64,000 nucleotides of DNA. Origin: Sphingomonas sp. NBWT7. GTDB lineage: Bacteria > Pseudomonadota > Alphaproteobacteria > Sphingomonadales > Sphingomonadaceae. The first letter of the stretch is position 1. Every line of letters begins with the position of its first letter. A program made the translations under genes and the position numbers. Shown here one piece after another: positions 36,795 to 45,190 of this stretch. The notes under the pieces were generated by a model that was not told the origin of the DNA, did no database searches, and worked only from the letters and a program-made list of their open reading frames with translations. The stretch spans positions 2,841,001 through 2,905,000 of the forward strand of contig NZ_CP043639.1 of NCBI RefSeq assembly GCF_014217605.1, written 5' to 3'.

Positions 36795-38234
36795 ATGGCT
36801 AGCCGTCCGCTCACGCTCTACGAGAAGGTCTGGGCCGCGCACGTCGTCGAGCGCCGCGACGATGGCACGTGCCTGATCTACATCGACCGTCACCTCGTGC
36901 ATGAGGTGACCAGCCCGCAGGCGTTCGAGGGGCTGCGCGCCGCCGGCCGCCGTGTCCGCCGGCCCGACCTGACGCTCGCCGTGCCGGACCACAACCTGCC
37001 GACCACCGCGCGTGTCGATGCTGCGGGGAGCGAGCTCCCGATCGCCGATCCCGACAGCGCGACCCAGCTTGCCGCATTGCGCCGCAACGTTGCCGAATTC
37101 GGCGTGCCGTATATCGACGCGCTCGCGGCGGCGCAGGGCATCGTCCACGTCGTCGGGCCCGAGCAGGGCTTCACGCTGCCCGGCACCACGGTGGTGTGCG
37201 GCGACAGCCATACGTCGGCGCACGGCGCGCTGGGCGCGCTCGCCTTCGGGATCGGCACCAGCGAAGTCGAGCACGTGCTCGCGACGCAGACGCTGCTGCT
37301 CAGCCCGTCGAAGACGATGGAAGTGCGCGTCGAGGGGAAGCTCGGCTTCGGCGTCGGGCCGAAGGACGTGATCCTCGCGATCATCGGGCGGATCGGCGCG
37401 GCGGGCGGCACGGGCTACGTTATCGAATATACCGGCAACGTCATCCGCGAGATGTCGATCGAAGGGCGGCTGACGGTCGCCAACATGTCGATCGAGGCGG
37501 GCGCGCGCGCCGGCATGATCGCGCCCGATGACACGACCTTCGCGTTCATCAAGGGCCGGCCGATGGCGCCGGAGGGCGCGGACTGGGACCGGGCGGTGGC
37601 CTGGTGGCGCAGCCTGGCAAGCGACGCAGGCGCCGTTTACGATCGGACAGTGGTGATCGATGCGAACGAGATTGCGCCGGCGCTGACCTGGGGGACGAGC
37701 CCGGAGGACGTGGTGTCGATCACCGATACGGTGCCTGCGCCCGACAGTTTCGCCGACGCATCGAAGCGCGAGGCGGCGCGCAAGTCGCTCGATTACATGG
37801 GGCTGACGCCGGGCACGCGGCTGCAGGACGTGCCCGTGCAGCACGTCTTCATCGGATCGTGCACCAACAGCCGGATCGAGGACCTGCGCGCCGCGGCCGC
37901 GGTGGCGCAGGGTCGCCGCGTGGCGGACGGCGTGCGCGCGATGGTGGTGCCCGGATCGGGCCTGGTGAAGCGGCAGGCGGAGGCCGAGGGGCTCGACCGG
38001 ATCTTCACCGTCGCAGGCTTCGAGTGGCGCGAGCCGGGGTGTTCGATGTGCCTGGCGATGAACCCCGACAAGGTGCCGCCGGGCGAGCGTTGCGCCTCGA
38101 CCTCCAACCGCAACTTCGTCGGGCGGCAGGGGCCGGGTGCGCGCACGCACCTGCTCTCGCCCGCGATGGCGGCGGCGGCGGCGGTGACGGGGCGGCTCGC
38201 CGACGTGCGTGAATTGATGACCGAAAACCGATAA
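36795..38234 (+). CDS. leuC: 3-isopropylmalate dehydratase large subunit
   Basis: LeuC with LeuD isomerises 2-isopropylmalate to 3-isopropylmalate in leucine synthesis, using a [4Fe-4S] cluster. It has 479 residues, the normal size is 465-480. Cluster ligands are Cys356 (GSCTNSR) and Cys416 and Cys419 ([12 protein letters not shown]). Other aconitase-family motifs are [24 protein letters not shown], and [16 protein letters not shown]. The ATG at 36795 ([11 protein letters not shown]) has only a weak upstream site. It is followed by a 35-codon gene and leuD. leuA and leuB are not in the window. Confidence 0.95.
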   Translation: MASRPLTLYEKVWAAHVVERRDDGTCLIYIDRHLVHEVTSPQAFEGLRAAGRRVRRPDLTLAVPDHNLPTTARVDAAGSELPIADPDSATQLAALRRNVAEFGVPYIDALAAAQGIVHVVGPEQGFTLPGTTVVCGDSHTSAHGALGALAFGIGTSEVEHVLATQTLLLSPSKTMEVRVEGKLGFGVGPKDVILAIIGRIGAAGGTGYVIEYTGNVIREMSIEGRLTVANMSIEAGARAGMIAPDDTTFAFIKGRPMAPEGADWDRAVAWWRSLASDAGAVYDRTVVIDANEIAPALTWGTSPEDVVSITDTVPAPDSFADASKREAARKSLDYMGLTPGTRLQDVPVQHVFIGSCTNSRIEDLRAAAAVAQGRRVADGVRAMVVPGSGLVKRQAEAEGLDRIFTVAGFEWREPGCSMCLAMNPDKVPPGERCASTSNRNFVGRQGPGARTHLLSPAMAAAAAVTGRLADVRELMTENR

Positions 38235-38255
38235 CCGCCAAATGGGGAGAGCGTG

Positions 38256-38363
38256 ATGAAGAAGGTGCTGGTGCTGCTGATTGCCGGATCAATGCTGAGC
38301 GGCGTCGCTGCCTATGCCGCGATCGCCAAGCCGACGCTGCTGGTCAAGACGCGGCAGCGCTGA
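38256..38363 (+). CDS. Small exported or membrane protein of 35 residues between leuC and leuD
   Basis: This short frame begins [16 protein letters not shown] and continues [19 protein letters not shown]. It has a positively charged start, a hydrophobic stretch of about 20 residues and a basic tail, so it looks like a single-span microprotein. GGGGAGAG sits nine bases before the ATG at 38256. The stop shares one base with the leuD start (TGATG at 38361-38365), so leuD is probably translated by re-initiation from it. A GTG one codon upstream is an alternative start. I do not know its function; it could be purely a coupling device for leuD translation or an authentic microprotein. Confidence 0.6.
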   Translation: MKKVLVLLIAGSMLSGVAAYAAIAKPTLLVKTRQR

Positions 38364-39001
38364 TGCAGGCGGTGCGCCAGGTATCAGGCCGCGCCTATCC
38401 GTGGGGCGCGAAGAACATCGATACCGATGTCATCATCCCGGCGCACTGGCTGAAGACGATCACGCGCGCAGGCCTTGGCCGCGGCGCGTTCGAAACGGTG
38501 CGCGCGCAGCCGGGCAACGTGTTCGACGACCCCGCCTATGCCGGCAGCCCGATCCTGATTGCCGGCGACAATTTCGGCTGCGGATCGAGCCGCGAGCACG
38601 CCGCCTGGGCGCTCGGCGACTTGGGCATCCGCGCGGTGATCGCGCCGAGCTTCTCCGACATCTTTTCGGGCAATGCGTTCAAGAACGGCATCATACCCGT
38701 CGTTCTGCCGCAGGACGCGATCGACCGACTGATCGAGGTGGTGAAGGCATCGGGTGGCACCGAGGCGATCACCGTCGACCTCGAAACGATGACGGTGACC
38801 ACGCCCTTCCAGGATCGCTTCGTCTTCGCGCTGGACCCGTTCCGCCGGCAATGCCTGATGGAAGGGCTGGACGAGATCGGGCTGACGCTGGCAAGGGATA
38901 CCGCGATTTCGAAATTCGAGGCGATGCTGGACGAGCATCGCCCGTGGATCGCGGGAGAGACTGATGCGAGCATTGCTGTCGAGGGCGCCGGGCGGACCTG
39001 A
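38363..39001 (+). CDS. leuD: 3-isopropylmalate dehydratase small subunit
   Basis: A 212-residue small subunit that forms the swivelling substrate-binding domain of isopropylmalate isomerase. Signatures are [38 protein letters not shown] and the [10 protein letters not shown] region. The start at 38363 ([12 protein letters not shown]) overlaps the stop of the 35-codon gene. The 3' end overlaps the next gene (quinone oxidoreductase) by 38 bases in a different frame. Together with leuC it forms the working enzyme. Confidence 0.94.
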   Translation: MQAVRQVSGRAYPWGAKNIDTDVIIPAHWLKTITRAGLGRGAFETVRAQPGNVFDDPAYAGSPILIAGDNFGCGSSREHAAWALGDLGIRAVIAPSFSDIFSGNAFKNGIIPVVLPQDAIDRLIEVVKASGGTEAITVDLETMTVTTPFQDRFVFALDPFRRQCLMEGLDEIGLTLARDTAISKFEAMLDEHRPWIAGETDASIAVEGAGRT

Positions 39002-39965
39002 AACGCTGGAGATCGGCGAGCTGCCCGATCCGACGCCCAAGGCGGGCGAGGTGATCGTCGCGGTGAAGGCGTGCGCGATCAATTATCCCGACGTGCTAAT
39101 CATCGAGGACAAATATCAGTTCAAGCCGCCGCGGCCGTTCGCGCCGGGCGGCGAGATGTCGGGCGTGGTCGAGAGCGTCGGCGAGGGCGTGACCGCGTGG
39201 AAGCCAGGCGACCGCGTGATGGGCAACACCGGCAACGGCGCGCTCGTCGAGAAGCTCGCGGTGAAGGCCGACAACATCTACGCCATCCCCGACGAGCGAT
39301 CGTTCGAGGAAGGCGCGGCGATGCTGCTGACCTATGGCACGACGATCCACGCGCTGGTCGATCGCGGCGACATCAAGGAGGGCGAGACGCTGCTGGTGCT
39401 CGGCGCGGCGGGCGGCGTCGGCCTCGCGGCGGTCGAGCTCGGCAAGGCGTTCGGCGCGCGTGTCGTCGGCGCGGTGTCGAGCGAGGAAAAGGCCCAGGCG
39501 GTGCGCGAGGCTGGCGCCGACGACGTCATCATCTACGGCCGCGCGCCCTTCTCGAAGGACGAGAGCAAGGCGCTGGCCGATACGTTCAAGGAGAAGGCGG
39601 GCAAGAACGGCTTCGACCTCGTCTATGACGCGGTGGGCGGCGATTATGCCGAGCCGGCGCTGCGATCGATGGCGTGGGAGGGTCGCTATCTGGTGATCGG
39701 TTTCCCCGCCGGCATTCCCAAGATCGCGCTCAACCTGACGCTGCTCAAGAGCTGCGACATCCGCGGCGTCTTCTGGGGCGCGCACGCGGCGCGCGAACCG
39801 GAGCACAACCGGCAGAACATCCGCCGGCTGTTCGACCTGTGGCGCGAGGGCAAGATCGCGCCGCGCGTGACCGAAGTGTTCCCGTTCGAGAAAGGCGGCG
39901 AGGCGATTGCCAAGATGGCCGGGCGCGGGGCGATCGGCAAATTGGTGGTACGCGTCGCGGACTGA
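38964..39965 (+). CDS. NADPH:quinone oxidoreductase family protein (zinc-independent MDR)
   Basis: A 333-residue medium-chain dehydrogenase/reductase similar to QorA and zeta-crystallin. The nucleotide-binding motif is [22 protein letters not shown] without its catalytic zinc ligands. Other marks are [31 protein letters not shown] and the GDRVMG loop. Likely reduces quinones or enones with NADPH. Its first 38 bases lie inside leuD, so it is probably read from the same mRNA, although it has no role in leucine synthesis. A hairpin follows the stop. Confidence 0.91.
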   Translation: MRALLSRAPGGPETLEIGELPDPTPKAGEVIVAVKACAINYPDVLIIEDKYQFKPPRPFAPGGEMSGVVESVGEGVTAWKPGDRVMGNTGNGALVEKLAVKADNIYAIPDERSFEEGAAMLLTYGTTIHALVDRGDIKEGETLLVLGAAGGVGLAAVELGKAFGARVVGAVSSEEKAQAVREAGADDVIIYGRAPFSKDESKALADTFKEKAGKNGFDLVYDAVGGDYAEPALRSMAWEGRYLVIGFPAGIPKIALNLTLLKSCDIRGVFWGAHAAREPEHNRQNIRRLFDLWREGKIAPRVTEVFPFEKGGEAIAKMAGRGAIGKLVVRVAD

Positions 39966-39980
39966 TGCAGGGAGTGCGGG

Positions 39981-40007
39981 GCGCCCGTCGTTTTGTGACA
40001 CGGGCGC
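39981..40007 (+). terminator. Hairpin after the quinone oxidoreductase gene
   Basis: GCGCCCGT (39981-39988) pairs with ACGGGCGC (40000-40007) across an 11-base loop, 16 bases after the stop. No downstream U-run; probable end of the leuC-leuD-qor transcript. Confidence 0.4.
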
Positions 40008-40120
40008 TTGCGGGCTGGAAGTTTGAACCGGGTAGTAGCCGGGCAGGGGCACGACGCCGTACGTGTTGCGTCGCGCCTCCTGCGGACCTATCCCCGCGCC
40101 AAACAGGAGCACGCACACCC

Positions 40121-40444
40121 ATGACGACCTTCGACGATCGCGAACGTGCCTTCGAAGCCAAGTTCGCGCATGACGAGGAAATGGCGTTCCGCGTCGTCGC
40201 GCGGCGCAACCGACTGGTCGGCCAGTGGGCGGCGGAGCTGATGAAGCTGACGCCGGAGGAAGCCGATGCCTATGCCAAGACGGTGGTCCACGCCGATCTG
40301 GAAGAGGCGGGCGACGGCGACGTGGTGCGCAAGGTGTTCGGCGATCTGAGCGCGGCGGGGGTCGAGATTGATGAGGCGGCGGTGCAGGCGGCGCTCGACG
40401 AGCAGACGGTCGCCGCGCGCCGCCAGTTGATGGAGCTGAAGTAA
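40121..40444 (+). CDS. DUF1476 protein, F1-ATPase zeta-type inhibitor
   Basis: A 107-residue all-helical protein of the alphaproteobacterial zeta family, which in Paracoccus inhibits ATP hydrolysis by F1Fo-ATP synthase. It begins TTFDDRERAFEAKFAHDEEM, the conserved inhibitory N-terminal region, and includes RRNRLVGQWAAELMKL. In heterotrophs with only one direction of enzyme use the inhibitory strength varies, so its activity here is inference. AGGAGC stands upstream of the ATG. One base separates its stop from bolA, so it is in the same operon as bolA and grxD. Confidence 0.92.
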   Translation: MTTFDDRERAFEAKFAHDEEMAFRVVARRNRLVGQWAAELMKLTPEEADAYAKTVVHADLEEAGDGDVVRKVFGDLSAAGVEIDEAAVQAALDEQTVAARRQLMELK

Positions 40445-40445
40445 C

Positions 40446-40679
40446 ATGCCGATGGCGGCGGACGAGATCGCCGCGCTGATACGCGCCGGCATTCCCGATG
40501 CCGAGGTCGAGATCACCGACCTGGCGGGCGACGGCGACCATTATGCCGCCAAGGTGACCGCCGCGTCGTTCGCGGGGATGCCGCCCGTCAGGCAGCATCA
40601 GGCGGTCTATGCCGCGCTGGGCGGGCGGATGGGCGGTGTGCTCCACGCCTTGCAGTTGACCACCGCCGTGCCGAAGTAA
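40446..40679 (+). CDS. BolA family protein
   Basis: A 77-residue small BolA-like protein. The family pattern is visible in VEITDLAGDGDHYAAKVTAASFAGM (H36 region, cluster-binding His) and VRQHQAVYAALGGRMGGVLHALQL, where the C-terminal His is the invariant partner ligand. BolA proteins form a [2Fe-2S]-bridged heterodimer with monothiol glutaredoxins. The grxD gene follows 33 bases later, which supports this pairing strongly. Start MPMAADEI at 40446; MAADEI two codons in is possible. Confidence 0.92.
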   Translation: MPMAADEIAALIRAGIPDAEVEITDLAGDGDHYAAKVTAASFAGMPPVRQHQAVYAALGGRMGGVLHALQLTTAVPK

Positions 40680-40712
40680 CCGGCTGCAGCAGTTTTCCCG
40701 CGAGGACCGACC

Positions 40713-41039
40713 ATGACCGACGACACGAACGCCCGCATCGACGCGGTGGTGAAGAACAATCCCATCGTGCTGTTCATGAAGGGTAGCCCGCTATTTCCGC
40801 AGTGCGGCTTTTCGAGCCGGGCGGTGGCGATCCTCAACCATCTCGACGCCGAGTTCGAGAGCGTCGACGTGCTGCAGGACCAGGGCATCCGCCAGGGCAT
40901 CAAGGCCTATTCGGACTGGCCGACCATACCGCAGCTCTACGTCAACGGCGAGTTCGTCGGCGGATCGGACATCATGATGGAGATGTACGAGAGCGGCGAG
41001 CTCGCTGATCTCGTGAAGGGCACCGCCAAGGCCGGCTGA
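40713..41039 (+). CDS. grxD: Monothiol glutaredoxin Grx4
   Basis: A 108-residue CGFS-type glutaredoxin, an iron-sulfur carrier that works with BolA. The active-site loop C31-G-F-S34 is in SPLFPQCGFSSRAV; glutathione-binding residues are in WPTIPQLYVNGEFVGGSDI. It hands [2Fe-2S] clusters to target proteins in the cytoplasm. The order DUF1476-bolA-grxD is tight and probably one transcript, ended by the hairpin at 41049-41086. Confidence 0.95.
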   Translation: MTDDTNARIDAVVKNNPIVLFMKGSPLFPQCGFSSRAVAILNHLDAEFESVDVLQDQGIRQGIKAYSDWPTIPQLYVNGEFVGGSDIMMEMYESGELADLVKGTAKAG

Positions 41040-41048
41040 GCCGGGTGC

Positions 41049-41086
41049 GGGCGGGCGTCGCGAGATCGAAGAAGCGACACCCGCCC
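41049..41086 (+). terminator. Hairpin terminator after grxD
   Basis: GGGCGGGCGTCGC (41049-41061) pairs with GCGACACCCGCCC (41074-41086), 12 of 13 positions matching, around a 12-base loop. It begins 10 bases after the stop. The tail is not U-rich. Confidence 0.5.
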
Positions 41087-41285
41087 ACTGAAGCGTAACC
41101 ACGCTCGGTACCTAAGTCGTGATGCATTCGTTGTGCCAGACGACGTAAGTGGCGGAATTGCGCGGATAGATAGGTTAACGCGCGATCTGGCAGTAGCGCC
41201 GCTGTAAAACCGGCCGACAGTCCCTTTGCCCTGTCGCCGTCGAATCTGCCCGTCGCGCCTCCGCTGGTTCCATCCGCCGGGTATC

Positions 41286-41324
41286 TTGACTACGCTCGTA
41301 ATCGAAGTAACTACAGCTGTAGTT
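41286..41324 (+). promoter_or_regulatory. BlaI/MecI-type operator palindrome and promoter
   Basis: AACTACAGCTGTAGTT (41309-41324) is a perfect 16-base palindrome containing the TACA/TGTA half-sites recognised by BlaI/MecI repressors. TTGACT (41286-41291) makes a good -35; a weak -10 would fall 16-17 bases later, inside the palindrome, so repressor binding would block RNA polymerase. It lies 14 bases before the GTG of the repressor gene, which implies autoregulation. Confidence 0.75.
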
Positions 41325-41338
41325 GTGGGAGACGAGTC

Positions 41339-41707
41339 GTGGCCGAGCGGATCAGCGATGCCGAGCATGCGGTGATGGAGGTGCTGTGGGACGAGAGCCC
41401 GCTCACCGCGCAAGACGTCGCCGAGCGGGTCGATCCCGCGCGCGGCTGGAGCGCCAACACCGTCAAGACGCTGCTCGGCCGCCTGCTCGCCAAGAGCGCG
41501 ATCAGTCACGAGGAGGACGGGCGCCGGTATCTCTACCGGCCTGCGGTCGAGCGCGGCGACTATGTCGCGGGCGAGTCGCGGCGGCTGATCGATCGGCTGT
41601 TCGGCGGCAAGCTGACTCCGCTGGTCGCTCATCTTGCGGAGCGTGACGAGCTGTCGGCGCAGGACATCGCCGAGATCGAGACCTTGCTCAAGGCGCTGAA
41701 GCAGTGA
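41339..41707 (+). CDS. BlaI/MecI/CopY family transcriptional repressor
   Basis: A 122-residue winged-helix repressor. Recognised from ISDAEHAVMEVLWDESPLTAQ at the N-terminus, GWSANTVKTLLGRLLAK (recognition helix and wing) and a dimerisation tail FGGKLTPLVAHLAERDELS. BlaI proteins are inactivated by proteolysis when the membrane sensor BlaR1 is triggered, usually by beta-lactams or cell-wall stress. The start is a GTG at 41339 with GGGAGACGAG upstream. It is coupled by GTGA overlap to the M56 peptidase gene, the BlaR1-like partner. Confidence 0.93.
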   Translation: MAERISDAEHAVMEVLWDESPLTAQDVAERVDPARGWSANTVKTLLGRLLAKSAISHEEDGRRYLYRPAVERGDYVAGESRRLIDRLFGGKLTPLVAHLAERDELSAQDIAEIETLLKALKQ

Positions 41708-43311
41708 GCCGGCTGATCGGCGCCGGCGGGGTCGCCTGGCTGGTCGAGGCGATCGCGGGGAGCGCGGTGATGATCGCGATCGTCCTGCTGCTGCGCGCGC
41801 CGGTGCGCCGCGCGTTCGGCGCGCCGGTCGCCTATGCGCTATGGGCGCTGCCGCTGCTCCGTCTCCTGCTGCCGCCGCTGCCGCAGGGCCTGCGCGCGCA
41901 GGTTGCCGCGCCGCTGCCGGCGCCGCTCGCCGACGTCGGGCAGCAGGTGACGGTGTTCATCGTTCCCGCCGCGGTCGACGGCCCCGCCGCCCCGGCGCTG
42001 ACGCCTGGTCTTATGATCGCGCTGGCCTGGGGCGTGGGGGCGGCGGCGTTCATCGGCTGGCATGTCCTGTCCTACGCGCGGTTCCGCCAGCGGCTGCTGC
42101 GGCAGGCGACGACGATCGACCGGGTGGACGGCATCACGATCGTCGAGAGCGCCGCGGCGGCGGGGCCGCTCGCCTTCGGTGTCGCGCACCGTTTCGTCGC
42201 CTTCCCGCGCGACTTCGCGGCGCGCTACGACGCCGACGAGCGCAGGCTCGCGCTGGCGCACGAACTCGGCCACCATCAGCGGGGCGACCTGGTCGCGAAC
42301 TGGTTCGCGCTGGCGATGCTGGCGCTGCACTGGTTCAATCCGCTCGCCTGGTACGCGTTTCGCGCCTTCCGCGCCGACCAGGAGATGGCCAACGACGCGC
42401 GCGTGCTGGCACGGCTCGGGCAGGGTGCGCGCCATGCCTATGCCTGCGCGATCGTCAAGGCGGCGCACGGCGGCGCGATCGCGGCGGCCTGCCACCTCCA
42501 TACCGTCGACGACCTGAAGGGGCGGCTGCGGATGCTGGGGATGGGCGGTGTGTCTCGCGCGCGTGCCTGGTCGGGCCTCGCCGGCGTCGCGGCGACGGGC
42601 GCAGCGGCGCTGGCGCTGACCGCGTCGGGAACACAGGCGGCCGAGCGGATGCGCGCGAGCGTCGCCAAGGCCGCCGATGCGACGCTGCCCGAGGTGTTGC
42701 CGCGCGTTTTGCCACAGATCGTGCAGCCGCACGCCACTGAAGCAAAATCGGTCCGCGTCGTCGTCGAGCAGGATGGGCGGCGGATGGTGTACAAGGGTAA
42801 GGCGGCCGAGGCGTGGATCGCGGCCAATCCGGTGCCGGCGCCGCCAGTGCCGCCAATACCCCCGTCGGTGACGGCGCCGGCGGCTCCGCCCGCCCCTGAT
42901 GCGCCGGGTGGTGTCACCGGCGTGCCGGTGCCGCCGACGCCGCCCGTGCCGCCCACCCCGCGCGTGACGCTGCACGGCGGTGCGATGACGGTGAACGTGC
43001 CAGAGGTGCGCTCGGGACGTTGCGGCGGCATCGTTGAGCAGCCCGTCGTCGAGCGTCGCGTCGAAAACGGGCGTGAGCAAATCACGATCTGCAACGATCG
43101 CATCGCCCGCACCGCCGCGCGCGCGCAGGCCGCATCCGTGCAGGCGGCGCACGCGCGTGGCCGCGCGATGGCGAGTGCCGAGCGATCGATGCACGCGGCG
43201 CGCGCTGCTATCCTCGCCAATTCGCATCTGTCGGCCGACCAGCGCGACGCCGCGCTCGACGGGCTGGAGGTCGAGATCGACCGGATGGAGGACGATCACG
43301 ACCGCTGGTAG
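41704..43311 (+). CDS. M56 family metallopeptidase (BlaR1-like) without penicillin-sensor domain
   Basis: A 535-residue membrane zinc peptidase. It has hydrophobic segments at about residues 5-30, 35-55, 95-120 and 285-305, with the peptidase motif HELGHH (His186, Glu187, His190) on a cytoplasmic loop. The region after the last helix is not a penicillin-binding sensor. Instead residues about 375-425 are Pro/Ala/Val-rich (PPVPPIPPSV repeats) and about 455-535 form a charged, Ala-rich helix ending in EIDRMEDDHDRW. The signal it senses is therefore unknown; it probably cuts the BlaI-type repressor encoded just upstream. No beta-lactamase of class A, C or D is nearby. Confidence 0.88.
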   Translation: MSRLIGAGGVAWLVEAIAGSAVMIAIVLLLRAPVRRAFGAPVAYALWALPLLRLLLPPLPQGLRAQVAAPLPAPLADVGQQVTVFIVPAAVDGPAAPALTPGLMIALAWGVGAAAFIGWHVLSYARFRQRLLRQATTIDRVDGITIVESAAAAGPLAFGVAHRFVAFPRDFAARYDADERRLALAHELGHHQRGDLVANWFALAMLALHWFNPLAWYAFRAFRADQEMANDARVLARLGQGARHAYACAIVKAAHGGAIAAACHLHTVDDLKGRLRMLGMGGVSRARAWSGLAGVAATGAAALALTASGTQAAERMRASVAKAADATLPEVLPRVLPQIVQPHATEAKSVRVVVEQDGRRMVYKGKAAEAWIAANPVPAPPVPPIPPSVTAPAAPPAPDAPGGVTGVPVPPTPPVPPTPRVTLHGGAMTVNVPEVRSGRCGGIVEQPVVERRVENGREQITICNDRIARTAARAQAASVQAAHARGRAMASAERSMHAARAAILANSHLSADQRDAALDGLEVEIDRMEDDHDRW

Positions 43312-43394
43312 GAGGCCGCGTCGCTTCACCCCGGCGGGGCGCGGCGGGCGCGATCGTCCTTGTCTTCCCCGGCGTTAACGGCCATCTGCCGCCC

Positions 43395-44258
43395 ATGGAC
43401 GCGCCGCCCACCGGTATACCGATCCAGCTCGAACCGCTGGTCACCCGCGTGCTGGCGCCCAATGCGTCGCCTTATACCTACACCGGCACGCAGACACATA
43501 TCGTCGGCACCCGCGACCTCGCGATCATCGATCCAGGTCCGGCGGACGATGCGCATCACGCCGCAATGCTCGCGGTGGTGGGGGGGCGGCCGGTGCGCGC
43601 GATCGTTATCACGCACCATCATCGCGATCACAGCCCCGGCGCGCCCCGGCTCAAGGCGGAGCTCGGCGCGCCGATCGTCGGCGCCGCGCCGTTCGCGCTG
43701 GAGGACGACGGGCCGAGGTCCGACGCGTCGTTCGATCACGATTACGCGCCCGATCGCGTGGTGGCCGAAGGCGAGACGATCGCGGGCGACGGCTGGACGC
43801 TGGAGGCGATCGCGACGCCGGGTCACACGTCGAACCACCTTGCCTTCGCACTGCGGGAAAGCAAGGCGCTGTTCCCCGGCGACCACGTGATGGGCTGGGC
43901 GACGAGCGTCGTCTCGCCACCCGACGGCGACATGACCGCCTATATGGCGAGCCTCGAGAAGCTGATCGATCGCGACGACCGGATCTATTATCCCGGCCAC
44001 GGCGAGGCGATCGAGAAGCCACAGCGGCTAGTGCGCGGCCTCCTTGGCCACCGCAAGCAGCGCGAGGGGCAGATCCTGCGCCTGCTGCGGGGCGGTACGC
44101 AAGCGATCCCAGCGATGGTCGAGAAGATGTACGTCGGCGTCGACAGGCGGCTGTATCCCGCCGCCGAGCGATCGGTGCTGGCGCATCTCATCGATCTGGA
44201 GCGGCGCGGACTGGTGCACGCGCGCGGCGATGCGTGGGATGTCGCGGGCGCCGCGTGA
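43395..44258 (+). CDS. MBL-fold hydrolase, LACTB2-like
   Basis: A 287-residue metallo-beta-lactamase-fold protein. The metal motif is THHHRDHSPGAP (HxHxDH), followed by ATPGHTSNHLAFAL and GDHVMGW, and a C-terminal winged-helix domain (about residues 215-285, VEKMYVGVDRRLYPAAERS) as in LACTB2/YycJ-related enzymes, some of which are RNases or esterases. It is not a clear antibiotic-degrading lactamase: there is no signal peptide. It lies 83 bases after the M56 gene on the same strand and is coupled to DUF4230 by GTGA. Confidence 0.88.
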   Translation: MDAPPTGIPIQLEPLVTRVLAPNASPYTYTGTQTHIVGTRDLAIIDPGPADDAHHAAMLAVVGGRPVRAIVITHHHRDHSPGAPRLKAELGAPIVGAAPFALEDDGPRSDASFDHDYAPDRVVAEGETIAGDGWTLEAIATPGHTSNHLAFALRESKALFPGDHVMGWATSVVSPPDGDMTAYMASLEKLIDRDDRIYYPGHGEAIEKPQRLVRGLLGHRKQREGQILRLLRGGTQAIPAMVEKMYVGVDRRLYPAAERSVLAHLIDLERRGLVHARGDAWDVAGAA

Positions 44259-45004
44259 CGGGGCGGGAGCCCGGTAGCACCGGCGCGCGCGAGCGCGGGC
44301 TGATCGACGGGCGCGGGCTGGCGCTTGCCGCGATCGGGCTCGCGGTCGCCTTTGCGATCGTCGTCGGCACGCTCGCCGCCTATCGCTGGTGGAGCGATCG
44401 CCACGTCGTGGCGACCGACGACGGCGGGCTCGCGGTGGCGCAGGTTGTCGCTGCGACGCTCCACACCAGCGCCGAGCTGCGCGTCAGCCGCCTGTCGGGC
44501 ACGGTGCAGGCGACCGGCGCCACGAGCCGCTTGTGGGGCTGGCTGGCGTCGTCGCGCGTCGTCAAGGCGCCGTTCGACGTCGACTATTTCGTCGAGGTGC
44601 GCGACCTCGACGCCGGCGATTTCCGCTATGATCCAGCGGCGCGCGTGCTTGTGGTGGAGGTACCCGACGTCGTCGTCGGCGCGCCCAACATCGATGAGGC
44701 GCGGATCACGCTCGACCAGACCTCGGGCGTCTACGTCTCGCGCGATGCGATGGCCGAATTGCAGCGCAAGGTGTCGGCCACGGCGCGCGGCGTCGTCGAA
44801 CGGCGCGCCCGCGATCCGCAGAACATCGCCAAGGCGCGCGAGAACGGCCGCGTCGCACTCGCCCGCCTGTTCGGCGGCGCGCTGGGCGCAGCGGGGCTGC
44901 CGGTGCGGGTCGAGGTGCGCTACGCCGGGGAAGCCGGGCCGCGCGACGGCGAGCGGTGGGACGTCAGCCGCAGCCTGGAGGACGTGTTGGGCAACGCCCG
45001 CTGA
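44255..45004 (+). CDS. DUF4230 domain-containing protein, one N-terminal membrane anchor
   Basis: A 249-residue protein. It has a cytoplasmic N-terminus of about 20 residues, one membrane helix (GLALAAIGLAVAFAIVVGTLAAY) and an extracytoplasmic DUF4230 domain, recognised by LRVSRLSGTVQATG, VKAPFDVDYFVEVRDLD and the conserved V-E-V-P-D segment RVLVVEVPDVVVGAPNID. Function unknown. Start is the GTG at 44255, overlapping the MBL stop. Belongs to the same run of genes as the BlaI-M56 pair but may have its own promoter. Confidence 0.8.
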   Translation: MTGREPGSTGARERGLIDGRGLALAAIGLAVAFAIVVGTLAAYRWWSDRHVVATDDGGLAVAQVVAATLHTSAELRVSRLSGTVQATGATSRLWGWLASSRVVKAPFDVDYFVEVRDLDAGDFRYDPAARVLVVEVPDVVVGAPNIDEARITLDQTSGVYVSRDAMAELQRKVSATARGVVERRARDPQNIAKARENGRVALARLFGGALGAAGLPVRVEVRYAGEAGPRDGERWDVSRSLEDVLGNAR

Positions 45005-45190
45005 GCACGGAGCGCTGACTGGCGTCGGTACTCGCCGTGCGAATCGTTGGTAGCGGGTTCATCGCCTCGGTGACGCGTCAACAGGACACGGGTACACGGC
45101 CACCATTTCCACACGGCCGTACGGCCTTGGGGCGCAATAGGCGAGGGTAAAGCAATGTGATATGATCCTTGCTCATCGGGGGGATTACCG

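Larger units (their letters stand above)
41040..41338 (+). other. 299-base intergenic region upstream of the BlaI-type gene
   Basis: Contains the grxD hairpin at its start and the BlaI operator/promoter at its end (listed separately). Between them (about 41090-41280) I see no open frame with a ribosome-binding site and no strong repeat. Confidence 0.5.

Noticed and set aside
39966-40140. Minus-strand frame reading NTYGVVPLPGYYPVQT upstream of DUF1476
   Set aside because: Protein-like for a short stretch, but no ATG with ribosome-binding site, and it runs into antisense of the quinone oxidoreductase. Probably chance.
43395-44258. MBL hydrolase next to BlaI/M56 as a metallo-beta-lactamase resistance gene
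   Set aside because: It has no signal peptide and has a LACTB2-like winged-helix tail, unlike periplasmic class B beta-lactamases.
45005-45190. Short inverted repeats (GCACGG/CCGTGC and others) before the 7-TM gene
   Set aside because: Six-pair stems with long loops are expected by chance in GC-rich DNA.
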